From the NCBI RefSeq assembly GCF_900101845.1, contig NZ_FNAM01000004.1:62001-126000 (forward strand): 64,000 nt of DNA, given 5' to 3'. Positions 55,260 to 64,000 of the stretch are shown piece after piece; positions within the stretch are counted from its first letter, which is position 1, and the number at the start of each line of letters is the position of its first letter. Both the position numbers and the translations under genes were made by a program. This DNA comes from Sporomusa acidovorans (GTDB lineage Bacteria; Bacillota; Negativicutes; Sporomusales; Sporomusaceae). The notes below the pieces were generated by a model. It was not told the origin of the DNA and did not search any database. It saw only the letters and a list, made by a program, of their open reading frames with translations.

Positions 55260-56348
55260 CTAGCGTGAGGATTTGGCTACTAAATAGAAACCTGCCAGGA
55301 TACCTATCAAATTGGGTATCCAAGCGGCTACAAACGGATGAACGACACCGCCTTTGCCCAGAGCCGTCGAAATTGTCAACAACGAATAGTAGATCAGGAT
55401 AATAATGATGCTCAGGCCCAGGCCGATGGATGAGTTGGACCGATGATTGGACAAACCAAGCGGCGTGCCGATCATCGCAAAAACCAAGCTGGCTAACGGT
55501 ACCGCCAGCCGCTGATAGTATTCTACTTCATACGAGTTGGCGGCGACAAACTCTTGTTTTAATAAGGCAATATGCTGGCTAAGTTCTTTCATGGTCATGT
55601 CTTCCGGGTCTTTTTGGGCAAGCGCTATACTTGCCGGACTCATCCTGACAGGCATTTCTTTTTCCGTAAAGGAGCGCATATGCGCAATACGCGTATCATC
55701 CGCAAATTCGGTCGTCGTACCATTAACCATAAGCCAACGATCCCCTTGCCATACAGCCTTCTCGGCATTTTCGGTCCGCACCAGCCGGCCGTCCGCAAAC
55801 TCTTGTACCGCTATTTTATTCATGGTGCTGGTTTCTTCGATAAAGTTTTTCGCATAGGTTAACTGCTGTAATTTACCAAACTGAATATCCTTAATAATGA
55901 CGTCTTCCTGCGTAACCGGACTGGTATTTTTCTGAACCTCATAACGCACAATATGATCATAGGCGTTATTTGCCGCCGGTACTAAGGCTTCATTAAAAGC
56001 CACCGCCACGATACTGACGAAAAGCGCCAAAATAATCACCGGCACTGTCAGCCGGAAAAAGCTTAAGCCACCTGATTTCATGGCGGTTATTTCGCTTGAC
56101 CCCGACAGGCGGCTAAAGGCCAGGAGCGAAGCCAGCAGCATAGCCATCGGGAAGGTTCGCACAAGAATGAGAGGCAGGTTATAGATAAATAGTTTGATTA
56201 CGGTTACCATGGAGGCATCATATTGGGAAATATATTTAGTTAATTTAAGCAAAACATTGGTACCGATAAAAATGCTTGAAAAGGCGGCTACGCCGAAAAC
56301 AAGCGGTCCCAGCATCTCTTTGATAATATATTTGTCAAGTATACGCAT
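55260..56348 (-). CDS. LPS export permease (LptF/LptG family)
   Basis: 362-residue inner-membrane permease of the YjgP/YjgQ family, which with LptB extracts LPS and hands it to LptC/LptA. Seen: LDKYIIKEMLGPLVFGVAAF, six hydrophobic segments in a 3+3 layout, NLPLILVRTFPMAMLLASLL, and a periplasmic domain between about residues 115 and 265. AVPLASLVFAMIGTPLGLSN follows. E. coli uses an LptF-LptG heterodimer; only one permease gene occurs in this operon, so it may form a homodimer or have a partner elsewhere. It cannot be assigned to F or G. Confidence 0.9.
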   Translation of the reverse strand: MRILDKYIIKEMLGPLVFGVAAFSSIFIGTNVLLKLTKYISQYDASMVTVIKLFIYNLPLILVRTFPMAMLLASLLAFSRLSGSSEITAMKSGGLSFFRLTVPVIILALFVSIVAVAFNEALVPAANNAYDHIVRYEVQKNTSPVTQEDVIIKDIQFGKLQQLTYAKNFIEETSTMNKIAVQEFADGRLVRTENAEKAVWQGDRWLMVNGTTTEFADDTRIAHMRSFTEKEMPVRMSPASIALAQKDPEDMTMKELSQHIALLKQEFVAANSYEVEYYQRLAVPLASLVFAMIGTPLGLSNHRSNSSIGLGLSIIIILIYYSLLTISTALGKGGVVHPFVAAWIPNLIGILAGFYLVAKSSR

Positions 56349-56387
56349 TAACTTCTCCTACCCGGTAAGTTAGCAGTCGACATTTTT

Positions 56388-57107
56388 CTATAGCGTGAAG
56401 TTCTGACCCAAATAGTACTTCTTGGCAATGTCGCTGTTGGCAATGGTATCACTGTCGCCGGCAATGAGAATTTTGCCTTCGTTTAAGATATAGGCATGGT
56501 CAACAATGGTCAGGGTTTCGCGGACATTATGGTCGGTGATGAGTACGCCGATGCCGCGTTGCTTGAGATAGGCGATAATGGCCTGAATATCGGCGACAGC
56601 GATGGGGTCAACACCGGCAAAAGGCTCGTCCAGCAAAATAAACCGCGGATCGGTTGCCAGCGCCCGGGCAATTTCGACCCGGCGCCGCTCACCGCCTGAC
56701 AGTTCGGAGCCTTGCCGCTGGCGGACATGGTTCACGTTAAATTCTGCCAGCAGGCTGTTCATTTTTTCCTGGCGCTCAGCCGCTGTAAGCGAAGTAGTTT
56801 CCAAAATGGCCATAAGGTTATCCTCGACCGTCATCTTGCGAAATATGGACGCTTCCTGGGGCAGATAGCCGATGCCGAAGCGCGAACGCCGGTGCATGGG
56901 AAGATCGGTAATATCCTGGTCGTTAATATATATTTTACCGCTATTGGGGCGTTCCAGCCCGACAATCATGTAGAAAGTGGTGGTTTTGCCCGCACCGTTG
57001 GCCCCCAGCAGACCGACGATCTGGCCTTGGTCCACACGCAGGCTGACACCGTCGACTACATTACGTTTTTTATAGGTTTTAACTAAATCGCGGGTTTCGA
57101 TATACAT
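56388..57107 (-). CDS. lptB: LPS export ABC transporter ATPase
   Basis: ATPase that powers LPS extraction from the inner membrane. Seen: Walker [22 protein letters not shown]-loop and ring [20 protein letters not shown] typical of LptB, ABC signature [20 protein letters not shown], Walker [21 protein letters not shown], and H-loop [20 protein letters not shown]. About 239 residues. The ATG at 57107 is preferred over one at 57119 that lies within the ribosome site. It lies downstream of lptA and upstream of the permease, as in a compact lpt cluster. Confidence 0.95.
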   Translation of the reverse strand: MYIETRDLVKTYKKRNVVDGVSLRVDQGQIVGLLGANGAGKTTTFYMIVGLERPNSGKIYINDQDITDLPMHRRSRFGIGYLPQEASIFRKMTVEDNLMAILETTSLTAAERQEKMNSLLAEFNVNHVRQRQGSELSGGERRRVEIARALATDPRFILLDEPFAGVDPIAVADIQAIIAYLKQRGIGVLITDHNVRETLTIVDHAYILNEGKILIAGDSDTIANSDIAKKYYLGQNFTL

Positions 57108-57147
57108 AATGCGCAACATCCTTGCTCTGTTTTGATTGTAGTGACTG

Positions 57148-57897
57148 TTACTTCGGTGTAATAATCAGTTTGCTCCGGCCGCCCTGGGAGTCCATGGCCT
57201 TTTCATCAAGACGCAGGGTAAGGGTTTGCCCTGTCAGCACATTGCCGTCCTGAACGGCGTGGGCATTGCCATTCAAGATCACTTTACTCTGGCCTTGGGG
57301 ATCACCGTAGTAGGTGGCTGTATCAGCAGTAGCGTCCAGATTACGGGGCGGACTGACGATATGGACGGAACCGGTCCCGGTAGCGCTGTTTTCCGGTAAG
57401 AAGGCTTCGATTTTATCAGCCGTCATGGTGCCGTCCGGCATTTCCATTTTACCATTTTGCGGTACCAAAGCATACTGGTTTTCTGTAAAATATTCGACTC
57501 TGGGCCCGGTAAGACGATTTTCCCCTTTAATCAGTACCGCATCGCCGATTGCGACCAGGTAGGTGTTATTTTTGTAGGTCTGCACTTCCGCGGCAGTCAG
57601 AGTGGCATCCTGGTTTACCGCTTTGACACCGCCGGTGATGCGCCCTTCCTGGCTGTTGGTGTTGTATTCGGCTTTAGCCCCCGTAATCACTGCCTGCCCC
57701 TGGGTTATGCGCACCGTACCGGTGGCATTAATAACGCCTTGTTTGGAATCATAATCAATACTGTCGGCAACCAGCTCGATAGGTGCTTTGGCAGCCGGCT
57801 GACTGGCAGCCATCGCATACAGGCCGCCGGCACTAACGGCCACCAGCGTGATGGCTGCGACTACTGTGTGCCGCCAGAAAATCGCATTTTTTCTCAT
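57148..57897 (-). CDS. lptA: Periplasmic LPS-bridge protein LptA (OstA-like)
   Basis: 249-residue periplasmic protein that forms the beta-jellyroll bridge carrying LPS across the periplasm. Seen: an N-terminal signal ([20 protein letters not shown]), then repeated OstA strands ([60 protein letters not shown]). It is longer than E. coli LptA (about 185 residues), with a second OstA-like half, so one molecule may span more of the gap. It overlaps lptC by 4 bases. Confidence 0.88.
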   Translation of the reverse strand: MRKNAIFWRHTVVAAITLVAVSAGGLYAMAASQPAAKAPIELVADSIDYDSKQGVINATGTVRITQGQAVITGAKAEYNTNSQEGRITGGVKAVNQDATLTAAEVQTYKNNTYLVAIGDAVLIKGENRLTGPRVEYFTENQYALVPQNGKMEMPDGTMTADKIEAFLPENSATGTGSVHIVSPPRNLDATADTATYYGDPQGQSKVILNGNAHAVQDGNVLTGQTLTLRLDEKAMDSQGGRSKLIITPK

Positions 57898-58460
57898 GGG
57901 TTCTTGCCTCCTGTTACTACCCTGGCATTGCCTTGCACTTTTACTCTTTCCGTTTCGGTATCGGCATCAATGGTATCGCCGGTAATGACGGTATCACCCC
58001 GGGTCAGGGTTATCCCGCCGGTACCGGTAAAATGTTTGGTTTGTTCACTATAACGACCTTCGGGGGCGGTAAATACGGCACCCTCGCTGGATGTCGCCTT
58101 AATATCCCCTTGTAAGGTAATATCATGCGTTTTGGTATCAAGTACGCCTTTTTGGGCAACAAGCTCCAGCTTGCCGCCATTTTCCTGATAGAATATGCCT
58201 GTGAGGTTTGTCAGATAAACCAATTTGCCGGAGGTATCGGCTTCTATGGTTTCCGCGTTTATTTCCCATACCTTTTTGCCGTTTTTCTCTTCGATAATCG
58301 ATGACCCGGCAAAAGTTAAATTAGATGCAGGCTGCGCTGGGTTTTGCTCTACTATCGGGGTGCTGTCAGGCAGCGACGGCTCTTCCCGGAGAAAATAATA
58401 GAGTCCCCCGGCTATCAGCAGTGCGGCGCAGACAAGACTCAGGTATGCTGTTTTGTTCAA
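57894..58460 (-). CDS. lptC: LPS transport protein LptC
   Basis: 188-residue bitopic inner-membrane protein passing LPS from the permease to LptA. Seen: one N-terminal membrane anchor (AYLSLVCAALLIAGGLYYFL), then a LptC-type jellyroll (LTFAGSSIIEEKNGKKVWEI, LTNLTGIFYQENGGKLELVA, EGAVFTAPEGRYSEQTKHFT). The overlap with both the acyltransferase gene upstream (4 bases) and lptA downstream shows one tightly coupled operon. The domain match and context agree, though LptC sequences diverge widely. Confidence 0.87.
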   Translation of the reverse strand: MNKTAYLSLVCAALLIAGGLYYFLREEPSLPDSTPIVEQNPAQPASNLTFAGSSIIEEKNGKKVWEINAETIEADTSGKLVYLTNLTGIFYQENGGKLELVAQKGVLDTKTHDITLQGDIKATSSEGAVFTAPEGRYSEQTKHFTGTGGITLTRGDTVITGDTIDADTETERVKVQGNARVVTGGKNP

Positions 58461-59338
58461 GAAGACTTCACCTCTGTTTTCCAGCGCTTTTTAAACCAAA
58501 GCCATTCGTCCGGATAAGACCTAACAGCCTCTTCAATAATTCTCGTTGTGCGTTCTGTCAGATTATATAGATCGGCATCAGGGTTGCCGGTGTCTTCATA
58601 GTAAATGGGTGGCTGCAGCCGGATGCAGTGTGTGCCGTCCGGATTACGGGTGATAAAACCAGGCACTACCGGCGACTTAAACTTGCGGGCAAACACGGCC
58701 GGTCCCAGATGGGTGGAAGCCGGCTTACCTAAAAAATTAATAAATATCCCATCCCTGCCGGCGTCACCGTCGGCAAAAAAGGCGAGCATCTTGCCTTTTT
58801 TTAACGCCCTGGCGGCACCGACGAGTTCACTGGTGCCACTGGCAAAAAGTTCGATACCAAATAGCTGCCGGTTTTCATTCAACAGGCGGGTATGCTGATC
58901 GTTGGGCTGGCGCTTAACAATGTCGGCAACCGGAAAACCAGCCAGAGCCAGCGCGGCGCCAAACCACTCCCAGTTGCCAAGGTGGGCCGTTAAAAAGACG
59001 ACTCCTTTTTGCTGGGCCAATGCGTCGGCGAGGTAATGCCGGTTCTCAATTTTTACATAGCGTGACAGCGTTTCTTTGGTTAAGGCCGGCATGGAGAGAA
59101 CTTCCAGAAAAGTCTGGGAGAGTTTGATAAAAGAGCTTTTTATTGTAATCTCAGCCTGTTCCGGCGGTAAGCCGAGCCGTTCTTTGATCTGTTTTAGGGC
59201 ACGCTTGCGCTGTTTGGCGGCAATACGGTAGTAAAGGCGGCCCAGCACTTTGCCGAGGGACAGTATCACAGAATGCGGCAACAGACAGACTAAACGGCTG
59301 GCCAGCTTCCAACTATGGTATTGCCATTCATTGGACAT
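58457..59338 (-). CDS. Lipid A lauroyl-type acyltransferase (LpxL/HtrB family)
   Basis: 293-residue membrane-associated acyltransferase adding a secondary acyl chain to Kdo2-lipid IVA. Seen: an N-terminal hydrophobic helix near HSVILSLGKVLGRLYYRIAA, the catalytic block VFLTAHLGNWEWFGAALALA (H-x4-E), GKMLAFFADGDAGRDGIFIN, and SPVVPGFITRNPDGTHCIRL. This fits LpxL/LpxM/LpxP; the acyl chain used cannot be told. It lies in the operon between kdsC and lptC. ATG 59338 has a strong ribosome site (AAAGGGGG). Confidence 0.88.
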   Translation of the reverse strand: MSNEWQYHSWKLASRLVCLLPHSVILSLGKVLGRLYYRIAAKQRKRALKQIKERLGLPPEQAEITIKSSFIKLSQTFLEVLSMPALTKETLSRYVKIENRHYLADALAQQKGVVFLTAHLGNWEWFGAALALAGFPVADIVKRQPNDQHTRLLNENRQLFGIELFASGTSELVGAARALKKGKMLAFFADGDAGRDGIFINFLGKPASTHLGPAVFARKFKSPVVPGFITRNPDGTHCIRLQPPIYYEDTGNPDADLYNLTERTTRIIEEAVRSYPDEWLWFKKRWKTEVKSS

Positions 59339-59353
59339 GCTCCCGCCCCCTTT

Positions 59354-59899
59354 CTATTGCGTTATCGCAAACCGGTCGGAAATCGTATATTCAGCAACAA
59401 GCCTTTCCCAAATTTTTTGCGCTTTCAAGATAAATTCAATGCTATCCCGTACCGCCCCATTCCCACCCGGCCGGGCGGAAATAAATTTAGCGGCGGCCTT
59501 AACTTCCGGTACGGCATTGGCTACGGCACAGGGCAGTCCCACCTGTACCATAACCGGTAAGTCGTTAATATCATCGCCAATATAGGCAATCTGCTCCAAA
59601 GTTAGCGAATATTTTTCCATAAGGGCGCGCAGCGCCGCAACTTTGTCGGCTGCCGCCTGATGGATATCCCCAATTTTTAGTTCTGTTGCCCGTTTGTACA
59701 CAATCTGGCTTTCGCGGCCGGTAATGATAGCTGTCCTGAGACCGGCCTTGTGGGCCAGGGAAATGCCCATGCCGTCCTGACAGTGAAACGCCTTGAGCGC
59801 TTCGCCATCCTGGCCGAAGATGATATGCCCATCTGTCAGTACGCCATCGACATCAAAAATGATGAGTCTGATGGGCTCAGCATAACGGACACTCTCCAT
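59354..59899 (-). CDS. kdsC: 3-deoxy-D-manno-octulosonate 8-phosphate phosphatase
   Basis: 181-residue HAD-superfamily phosphatase releasing Kdo from Kdo-8-phosphate. Seen: the nucleophile motif RLIIFDVDGVLTDGHIIFGQ, GMGISLAHKAGLRTAIITGR, and the motif with the metal-binding Asp, LEQIAYIGDDINDLPVMVQV. It is a C0 cap-less HAD as expected for KdsC, which acts as a tetramer. The start overlaps the stop of the kdsD gene (TAATG) with AAGGAG upstream. All four kds genes lie together here. Confidence 0.93.
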   Translation of the reverse strand: MESVRYAEPIRLIIFDVDGVLTDGHIIFGQDGEALKAFHCQDGMGISLAHKAGLRTAIITGRESQIVYKRATELKIGDIHQAAADKVAALRALMEKYSLTLEQIAYIGDDINDLPVMVQVGLPCAVANAVPEVKAAAKFISARPGGNGAVRDSIEFILKAQKIWERLVAEYTISDRFAITQ

Positions 59900-60873
59900 T
59901 ATACCACTCCTTGACGCAATAAGTCAGTAAGGTGAATAATACCAATGGCCCGAAATTCGCTGTCAACTACTGGCAGCAGCGTAATGGGCCGTGGTTTATT
60001 TTTCTCCATGATATTAAGTGCCTGGGCGGCTAGTTTGTCTTTGGTGATCGTGCGTGGTTTTTGGGTCATAAGTCCGGCTACCGATTTATCCAGGAATTCA
60101 TGGCCCTTTTCCAGGCTGCGGCGAATGTCACCATCGGTTAACAGACCTACTAACCGCATAGTGTCAAACGAATCAACCACCAGTACGGCACCAAGACCTT
60201 TGGCCGTTATGACAAACAAAGCTTCCTTCACCGTCTTATCCGGCGTGACAACCGGCAAGTCCTCGCCGCCATGCATAACGTTTTCTACAGTTAACAACAG
60301 TTTGCGCCCCAACGCTCCGCCCGGATGATATAAGGCAAAATCCTCAGGCGTAAAATTGCGTGAGGATAACAGCGCAATAGCCAAAGCGTCGCCCATGGCC
60401 AGGGTAGCGGTTGTACTGGCAGTGGGGGCCAGCCCTAAGGGACAAGCTTCTCTTTCCACAGCAACATCCAAAAATATATCGGCGTTTTGCGCGAGGGTGG
60501 ATTCTTTGCGGCCGGTCATAGCAATAATCGGCGCGCCAATCCGTTTCAGAGCCGGCAGCAAGCCGATAACTTCGTTGGTCTCACCACTATTGGAAATGGC
60601 AATCACAATATCCTTGGCTGTCACCATACCCAAGTCGCCATGAATGCCTTCGGCCGGATGAAGAAAAAAGGCCGGCGTACCTGTGCTGGCCAAAGTTGCT
60701 GCTATCTTTTTCCCGATTATGCCCGATTTGCCCATGCCGGTCACAATCACCCGGTCATGGCAACGCAAAATCATATTCATCGCGGCGGCAAACTGGTCAT
60801 TAATACGGGGAATCAACGCGCGAATCGCCTCGGCTTCCAGTTCGAGGCAGGCACGTGCATGTTCAAGCGGCAT
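59899..60873 (-). CDS. kdsD: D-arabinose 5-phosphate isomerase
   Basis: 324-residue isomerase making arabinose-5-P from ribulose-5-P, the first committed precursor of Kdo. Seen: an N-terminal SIS domain (RVIVTGMGKSGIIGKKIAAT, GDLGMVTAKDIVIAISNSGE, PLGLAPTASTTATLAMGDAL) and a pair of CBS domains from about residue 205 (VENVMHGGEDLPVVTPDKTV; LMTQKPRTITKDKLAAQALN). This is the KdsD/KpsF layout. The CBS pair may sense a nucleotide. It sits between kdsA and kdsC. Confidence 0.94.
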   Translation of the reverse strand: MPLEHARACLELEAEAIRALIPRINDQFAAAMNMILRCHDRVIVTGMGKSGIIGKKIAATLASTGTPAFFLHPAEGIHGDLGMVTAKDIVIAISNSGETNEVIGLLPALKRIGAPIIAMTGRKESTLAQNADIFLDVAVEREACPLGLAPTASTTATLAMGDALAIALLSSRNFTPEDFALYHPGGALGRKLLLTVENVMHGGEDLPVVTPDKTVKEALFVITAKGLGAVLVVDSFDTMRLVGLLTDGDIRRSLEKGHEFLDKSVAGLMTQKPRTITKDKLAAQALNIMEKNKPRPITLLPVVDSEFRAIGIIHLTDLLRQGVV

Positions 60874-60900
60874 AGTAATACCTCCCTTTGCTAACAGGAT

Positions 60901-61725
60901 CTATTTGTGTTTCCTTACAACCTGGTCAATGGCTAACACATCGTTAAGTACGGCTTCCAATTGATCAACATACAGCATATTGGAACCGTCCGATTTGGCT
61001 TCCGGCGGATTATCGTGTACTTCCATAAACAGCACATCGACTCCTGTGGCAACCGCCGCGCGCGTCAGGTAAGGAACAAATTCACGCTGACCGCCGGAGG
61101 TGGTGCCGGCCCCGCCGGGAAGCTGCACACTATGGGTAGCGTCAAATACGACCGGATAACCCAGTGAGCGCATAATCGGCAAAGCCCGGAAATCGGCTAC
61201 CAGGTTATTGTAGCCAAAGGTTGCCCCTCGCTCGGTTAGCAGGATTTGTTGATTGCCCGCTTCTTCTATTTTGGCAATCACATTCTTCATATCCAGCGGC
61301 GCCAAAAACTGCCCTTTCTTGACATTAATTACCTTGCCGCTGCGGGCCGCCTCGTAAACGAGATCTGTCTGCCGGCAGAGAAAGGCGGGAATTTGCAAAA
61401 TATCCAGCACTTCGGCGGCCGGCTCAATCTGGGTAACGCAATGAATGTCGCTTAAGACAGGAACACCCAATTCTTTTTTGATATGAGCCAGAATGCGCAA
61501 GCCTTCCCGCAATCCGGGCCCGCGGAAAGAACTGTAGGACGAACGATTCGCTTTATCATAAGAAGCTTTAAAAATATAGGGAATATTAAGGCGGTCGGTA
61601 ATCGCTTTGATTGCCCGGCCAATCGCCAGGGTACGCTCGGCATCTTCAATGACACAGGGACCGGCAATCAGGGCAATCGGGTTTTGCGCGCCAACGGTAA
61701 TATTTTGAATCTGTACAGTATTCAT
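60901..61725 (-). CDS. kdsA: 3-deoxy-D-manno-octulosonate 8-phosphate synthase
   Basis: 274-residue aldolase-like synthase condensing phosphoenolpyruvate with arabinose-5-P. Seen: [40 protein letters not shown], the KdsA hallmark, [60 protein letters not shown] and [14 protein letters not shown]. The length is normal. It overlaps kdsB by 4 bases. Confidence 0.96.
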   Translation of the reverse strand: MNTVQIQNITVGAQNPIALIAGPCVIEDAERTLAIGRAIKAITDRLNIPYIFKASYDKANRSSYSSFRGPGLREGLRILAHIKKELGVPVLSDIHCVTQIEPAAEVLDILQIPAFLCRQTDLVYEAARSGKVINVKKGQFLAPLDMKNVIAKIEEAGNQQILLTERGATFGYNNLVADFRALPIMRSLGYPVVFDATHSVQLPGGAGTTSGGQREFVPYLTRAAVATGVDVLFMEVHDNPPEAKSDGSNMLYVDQLEAVLNDVLAIDQVVRKHK

Positions 61726-62465
61726 CGATTTTGCCTCCTAAAGTATTCATTCACTTTTTCCAGGTCCTCAGGGGTATCGACGCCGATGGATGTAAAGTCG
61801 GTCTTCAATACTTTAATCTTATAACCGTGTTCCAGCGCCCGTAGTTGTTCCAATGATTCGGTTGCCTCCAGCGGCGTAGGGGCCATAGCGGCATACTGGA
61901 GTAAAAAGTCACGGCGATAGGCATAAATCCCGATATGCTTATAGACCGGCAAGGGGCCGCCAGGTAATTTGCTGTTTCTGGGATAGGGGATCAGGGACCG
62001 GGAAAAGTATAAAGCATAGCCATCCAAGCTTGTCACTACTTTGACCACACTGGGCAAATTATATTCTTCTTTGTCCATTTCCGTCATTAAAGTAGCCATG
62101 TTTAGCCCCGGATCATGATCAAAAGCGCCGGCCAATAAGTCAATCACTGCCGGCGCAATCAGCGGTTCATCGCCCTGAACATTGATGATTATATCGGCAT
62201 TTGTATATTTTTCCGCCACCTCGGCAAGGCGATCGGTGCCGGTAGCATGACCAGGCGAAGTCATCATGGCTTGTCCGCCAAAGGCCCTAACTGCTTGATA
62301 CACTAACTCGTGGTCAGTGGCTACCAGTACCGCAGTCGGCCGTTTAGCCGCCAAAGCCCGCTCATATACCCGCTCGATCATGGGTTTGCCGGCAATCAGG
62401 GCTAATGGCTTGCCCGGCAGACGGGTGGATGAGTACCTGGCGGGAATGACACAAAGTATATTCAT
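61722..62465 (-). CDS. kdsB: CMP-Kdo synthetase
   Basis: 247-residue cytidylyltransferase activating Kdo as CMP-Kdo for WaaA. Seen: [60 protein letters not shown] and [40 protein letters not shown] lies near the C-terminus. All are KdsB signatures. It lies between lpxK and kdsA in the LPS operon. Confidence 0.96.
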   Translation of the reverse strand: MNILCVIPARYSSTRLPGKPLALIAGKPMIERVYERALAAKRPTAVLVATDHELVYQAVRAFGGQAMMTSPGHATGTDRLAEVAEKYTNADIIINVQGDEPLIAPAVIDLLAGAFDHDPGLNMATLMTEMDKEEYNLPSVVKVVTSLDGYALYFSRSLIPYPRNSKLPGGPLPVYKHIGIYAYRRDFLLQYAAMAPTPLEATESLEQLRALEHGYKIKVLKTDFTSIGVDTPEDLEKVNEYFRRQNR

Positions 62466-62520
62466 AATTTACCTCCCAAAAGAAATTAAGGCGACCTGGT
62501 ACTCTACAGACCACCAGCGC

Positions 62521-63672
62521 CTATTTCTGCTTGGCTATATTTTTTATCATGTCCATTAATTCTTCATATCCTTCATGAAATCTAACCTCAATCGACAACA
62601 CATAGACTGGCAGCGGCCGTTCAGAATGGATAAATTCAGAAGGAATTTTCACAGCGTCTTTATCGGTGGTGATCAGCGCCTCGGCACCACAATCAACAGC
62701 CTTTTGCATAATGGATTGCATTTCGGCCATGGTATAATCGTGATGGTCAGGATACCGCACGGCATCGGCGATGTTAACATCCAAATCGGTAATTGTTTGC
62801 TCAAACGAGGATGGATTGCCAATTGCTGAAAAAGGCAATACGGAGCGGCCTTTTACCTTGTCCAGCGGTACAGTTTCCGGGCGTACTCCTTTGTACCATT
62901 CCTCAATTTCAATATAGCAGCGCGGCGTATGGGTACTTTCGATTACCAGGGCTGCCGCATTATATTTGCGGACAGTCTCCCGAATGGCATCTCTGGCTAT
63001 ATCGGTTGACTGATCCACTTTCGTTAAGAGGAAAGCATGGGCTCTGTCCAGATTGGTGAGCGGCTCGCGCAGTGTGCCTCTTGGCAGGAGAAAGTTGTTG
63101 CCAAAGACATTAATCGTATCAATTAGTACGATATCAAGGTCGCGCTCAAGCTGCCAGTGTTGATAAGCATCATCCAGAATAATCACTTCCGCGTTAAGAT
63201 GCCTCACTGCATAATCGCCGGTGACAGAGCGGTTACGCCCAATGACAACCGGAACCCCGGGCAAACTTTTGGCAAGCAGGTAAGCCTCGTCACCGGCTTC
63301 CGTTACGGTCATGTAGATTTTGCGGCCATCTGACACAACGCCAACTTGTCCCTTCCAGGCAGCCCGGTAGCCCCGGTTAAGAATAACAACCCGGTAGCCC
63401 ATATCGCGTATAAACGCGGCCAAGCGCTGGGCGGTTGGGGTCTTACCCGTACCGCCGACCGTAATATTGCCTAAGCTGATGACTTTGCAGGGAAGTTTAT
63501 GCCGGTGTAATAGGCCCCAACGATACATGGCCAGCGTACATTGCACGCCTAAGCCGTAAATAAAGGACATCAGGCGCAGCATACCGAGAATCATAGCGGC
63601 TAATAAACCATGTTTCTCACCATGGACTAATCGATATAAATATACTTGGAGCGCTTCCCGCTGATTAATCAT
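62521..63672 (-). CDS. lpxK: Tetraacyldisaccharide 4'-kinase
   Basis: 383-residue inner-membrane kinase phosphorylating the lipid A precursor at the 4' position. Seen: an N-terminal amphipathic/hydrophobic region, then P-loop VISLGNITVGGTGKTPTAQR, VVILNRGYRAAWKGQVGVVS, GDEAYLLAKSLPGVPVVIGR, VIILDDAYQHWQLERDLDIV with the metal-binding DD, and LLPRGTLREPLTNLDRAHAF. Start ATG 63672 with GGCGG about 7 nt upstream. The stop of waaA is 26 bases upstream. Confidence 0.95.
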   Translation of the reverse strand: MINQREALQVYLYRLVHGEKHGLLAAMILGMLRLMSFIYGLGVQCTLAMYRWGLLHRHKLPCKVISLGNITVGGTGKTPTAQRLAAFIRDMGYRVVILNRGYRAAWKGQVGVVSDGRKIYMTVTEAGDEAYLLAKSLPGVPVVIGRNRSVTGDYAVRHLNAEVIILDDAYQHWQLERDLDIVLIDTINVFGNNFLLPRGTLREPLTNLDRAHAFLLTKVDQSTDIARDAIRETVRKYNAAALVIESTHTPRCYIEIEEWYKGVRPETVPLDKVKGRSVLPFSAIGNPSSFEQTITDLDVNIADAVRYPDHHDYTMAEMQSIMQKAVDCGAEALITTDKDAVKIPSEFIHSERPLPVYVLSIEVRFHEGYEELMDMIKNIAKQK

Positions 63673-63698
63673 ATAGTTTCCGCCTTTACCTTGGACTC

Positions 63699-64000
63699 TC
63701 ACTGTTTACTGATTGCAAAAGCCTGCCGCTGCTGCAATATTTCTTTTAAATATAACGCGCTTTTATAGGAAGCGCCGCGATTTTCAGCAATAATCCTAAG
63801 TGCCTCCCGGCCAATCTCTTCTCTCTTTTGAGGATTTTTCAGCAATGTAATCATTGTATTTGCCAAATCTTTGCTGTCGGCTACAGTTAAGCAAACCCCG
63901 CACTCAGAAAATAGCGCGTATGTATCTTTAAAATTAAACATATGTCTGCCAACCAAAATGGGTTTGCCATGCGCAGCCGGCTCCAAAATATTATGGCCGC
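63699..64000 (-). CDS. waaA: Kdo transferase, C-terminal part cut by window edge
   Basis: Transfers Kdo from CMP-Kdo to lipid A. Only the last 100 or so residues are inside the window; the frame is open at 64000. Seen: GHNILEPAAHGKPILVGRHM followed by FNFKDTYALFSECGVCLTVA, the conserved donor-site block of WaaA, and a helical C-terminus ending RQAFAISKQ. The full family is about 420-430 residues. It is upstream of lpxK, as in other waaA-lpxK clusters. Confidence 0.93.
   Translation of the reverse strand, partial: GHNILEPAAHGKPILVGRHMFNFKDTYALFSECGVCLTVADSKDLANTMITLLKNPQKREEIGREALRIIAENRGASYKSALYLKEILQQRQAFAISKQ

Overview
The window reads as one continuous stretch of a diderm (LPS-bearing) Firmicute of the class Negativicutes, probably a spore former of the Sporomusa/Pelosinus type. 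The evidence is the mix of S-layer-homology (SLH) outer-membrane porins of the OmpM type, a full Kdo/lipid A/Lpt gene set, Firmicutes-style BY-kinase and PHP phosphatase genes, and promoters matching the sporulation-family sigma factor H. The genus is inference. Every gene I can support lies on the minus strand, so transcription runs from position 64000 towards 1.

In transcription order: (1) 64000-53973 is an LPS biogenesis operon: waaA (partial), lpxK, kdsB, kdsA, kdsD, kdsC, an LpxL-like acyltransferase, lptC, lptA, lptB, one LptF/G-type permease and a DUF3084 coiled-coil protein, closed by a terminator. (2) 53950-47480 holds outer-membrane and periplasmic proteins in separate transcription units: an SLH porin, a RuvC/YqgF-fold protein, two near-duplicate OmpM porins and a periplasmic repeat protein. 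(3) 47460-37190 is an LPS core/outer-core operon: a short LptD-like protein, hldA and hldC for ADP-heptose, GT4 and GT9 glycosyltransferases, a TagB-like CDP-glycerol transferase, a polysaccharide deacetylase, a LicC-like nucleotidyltransferase and a sialyltransferase-like GT. (4) 37050-33290 carries a radical SAM/SPASM protein, a GT9, a small unknown protein with a decayed paralog, and the CpsB phosphatase. (5) 33225-9073 is a Wzx/Wzy-type capsule or exopolysaccharide operon: Wza, Wzz, BY-kinase, WbaP-like initiating transferase, WecC-like dehydrogenase, a fused oxidoreductase, a CapK-like ligase, glycosyltransferases, LegB-like dehydratase, Wzx, heparinase-fold protein, Wzy, and Gmd/Rmd for GDP-D-rhamnose. 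(6) 8850-6426 has a DUF218 protein and a Wzi-like outer-membrane protein. (7) 6370-3990 is a decay zone with remnants of galE, vanZ, rmlA and an IS transposase plus a RAYT gene. (8) 3850-1 is an rmlB-rmlA-rmlC-rmlD operon interrupted by a four-helix-bundle gene set in GC-rich repeats.

The genes form an envelope system: Kdo, heptose and rhamnose precursors are made, assembled into LPS and capsule, exported by Lpt and Wza/Wzx machinery, and anchored beside peptidoglycan-tethered OmpM porins. Two regulatory layers stand out. First, eight sites with the exact architecture AGGA-N17-GAAW, a sigma-H-type promoter, lie just upstream of the surface genes (wzi, wza, lptD-like, a periplasmic protein, both OmpM genes, and two in tandem for the SLH porin). 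Second, all three SLH porin leaders share a 20-nt element, TGAGGAAACRTGGNNACTCA, followed by sequence able to pair with the gene's own Shine-Dalgarno. This looks like an undescribed cis-acting RNA and is the strongest candidate here for something new.
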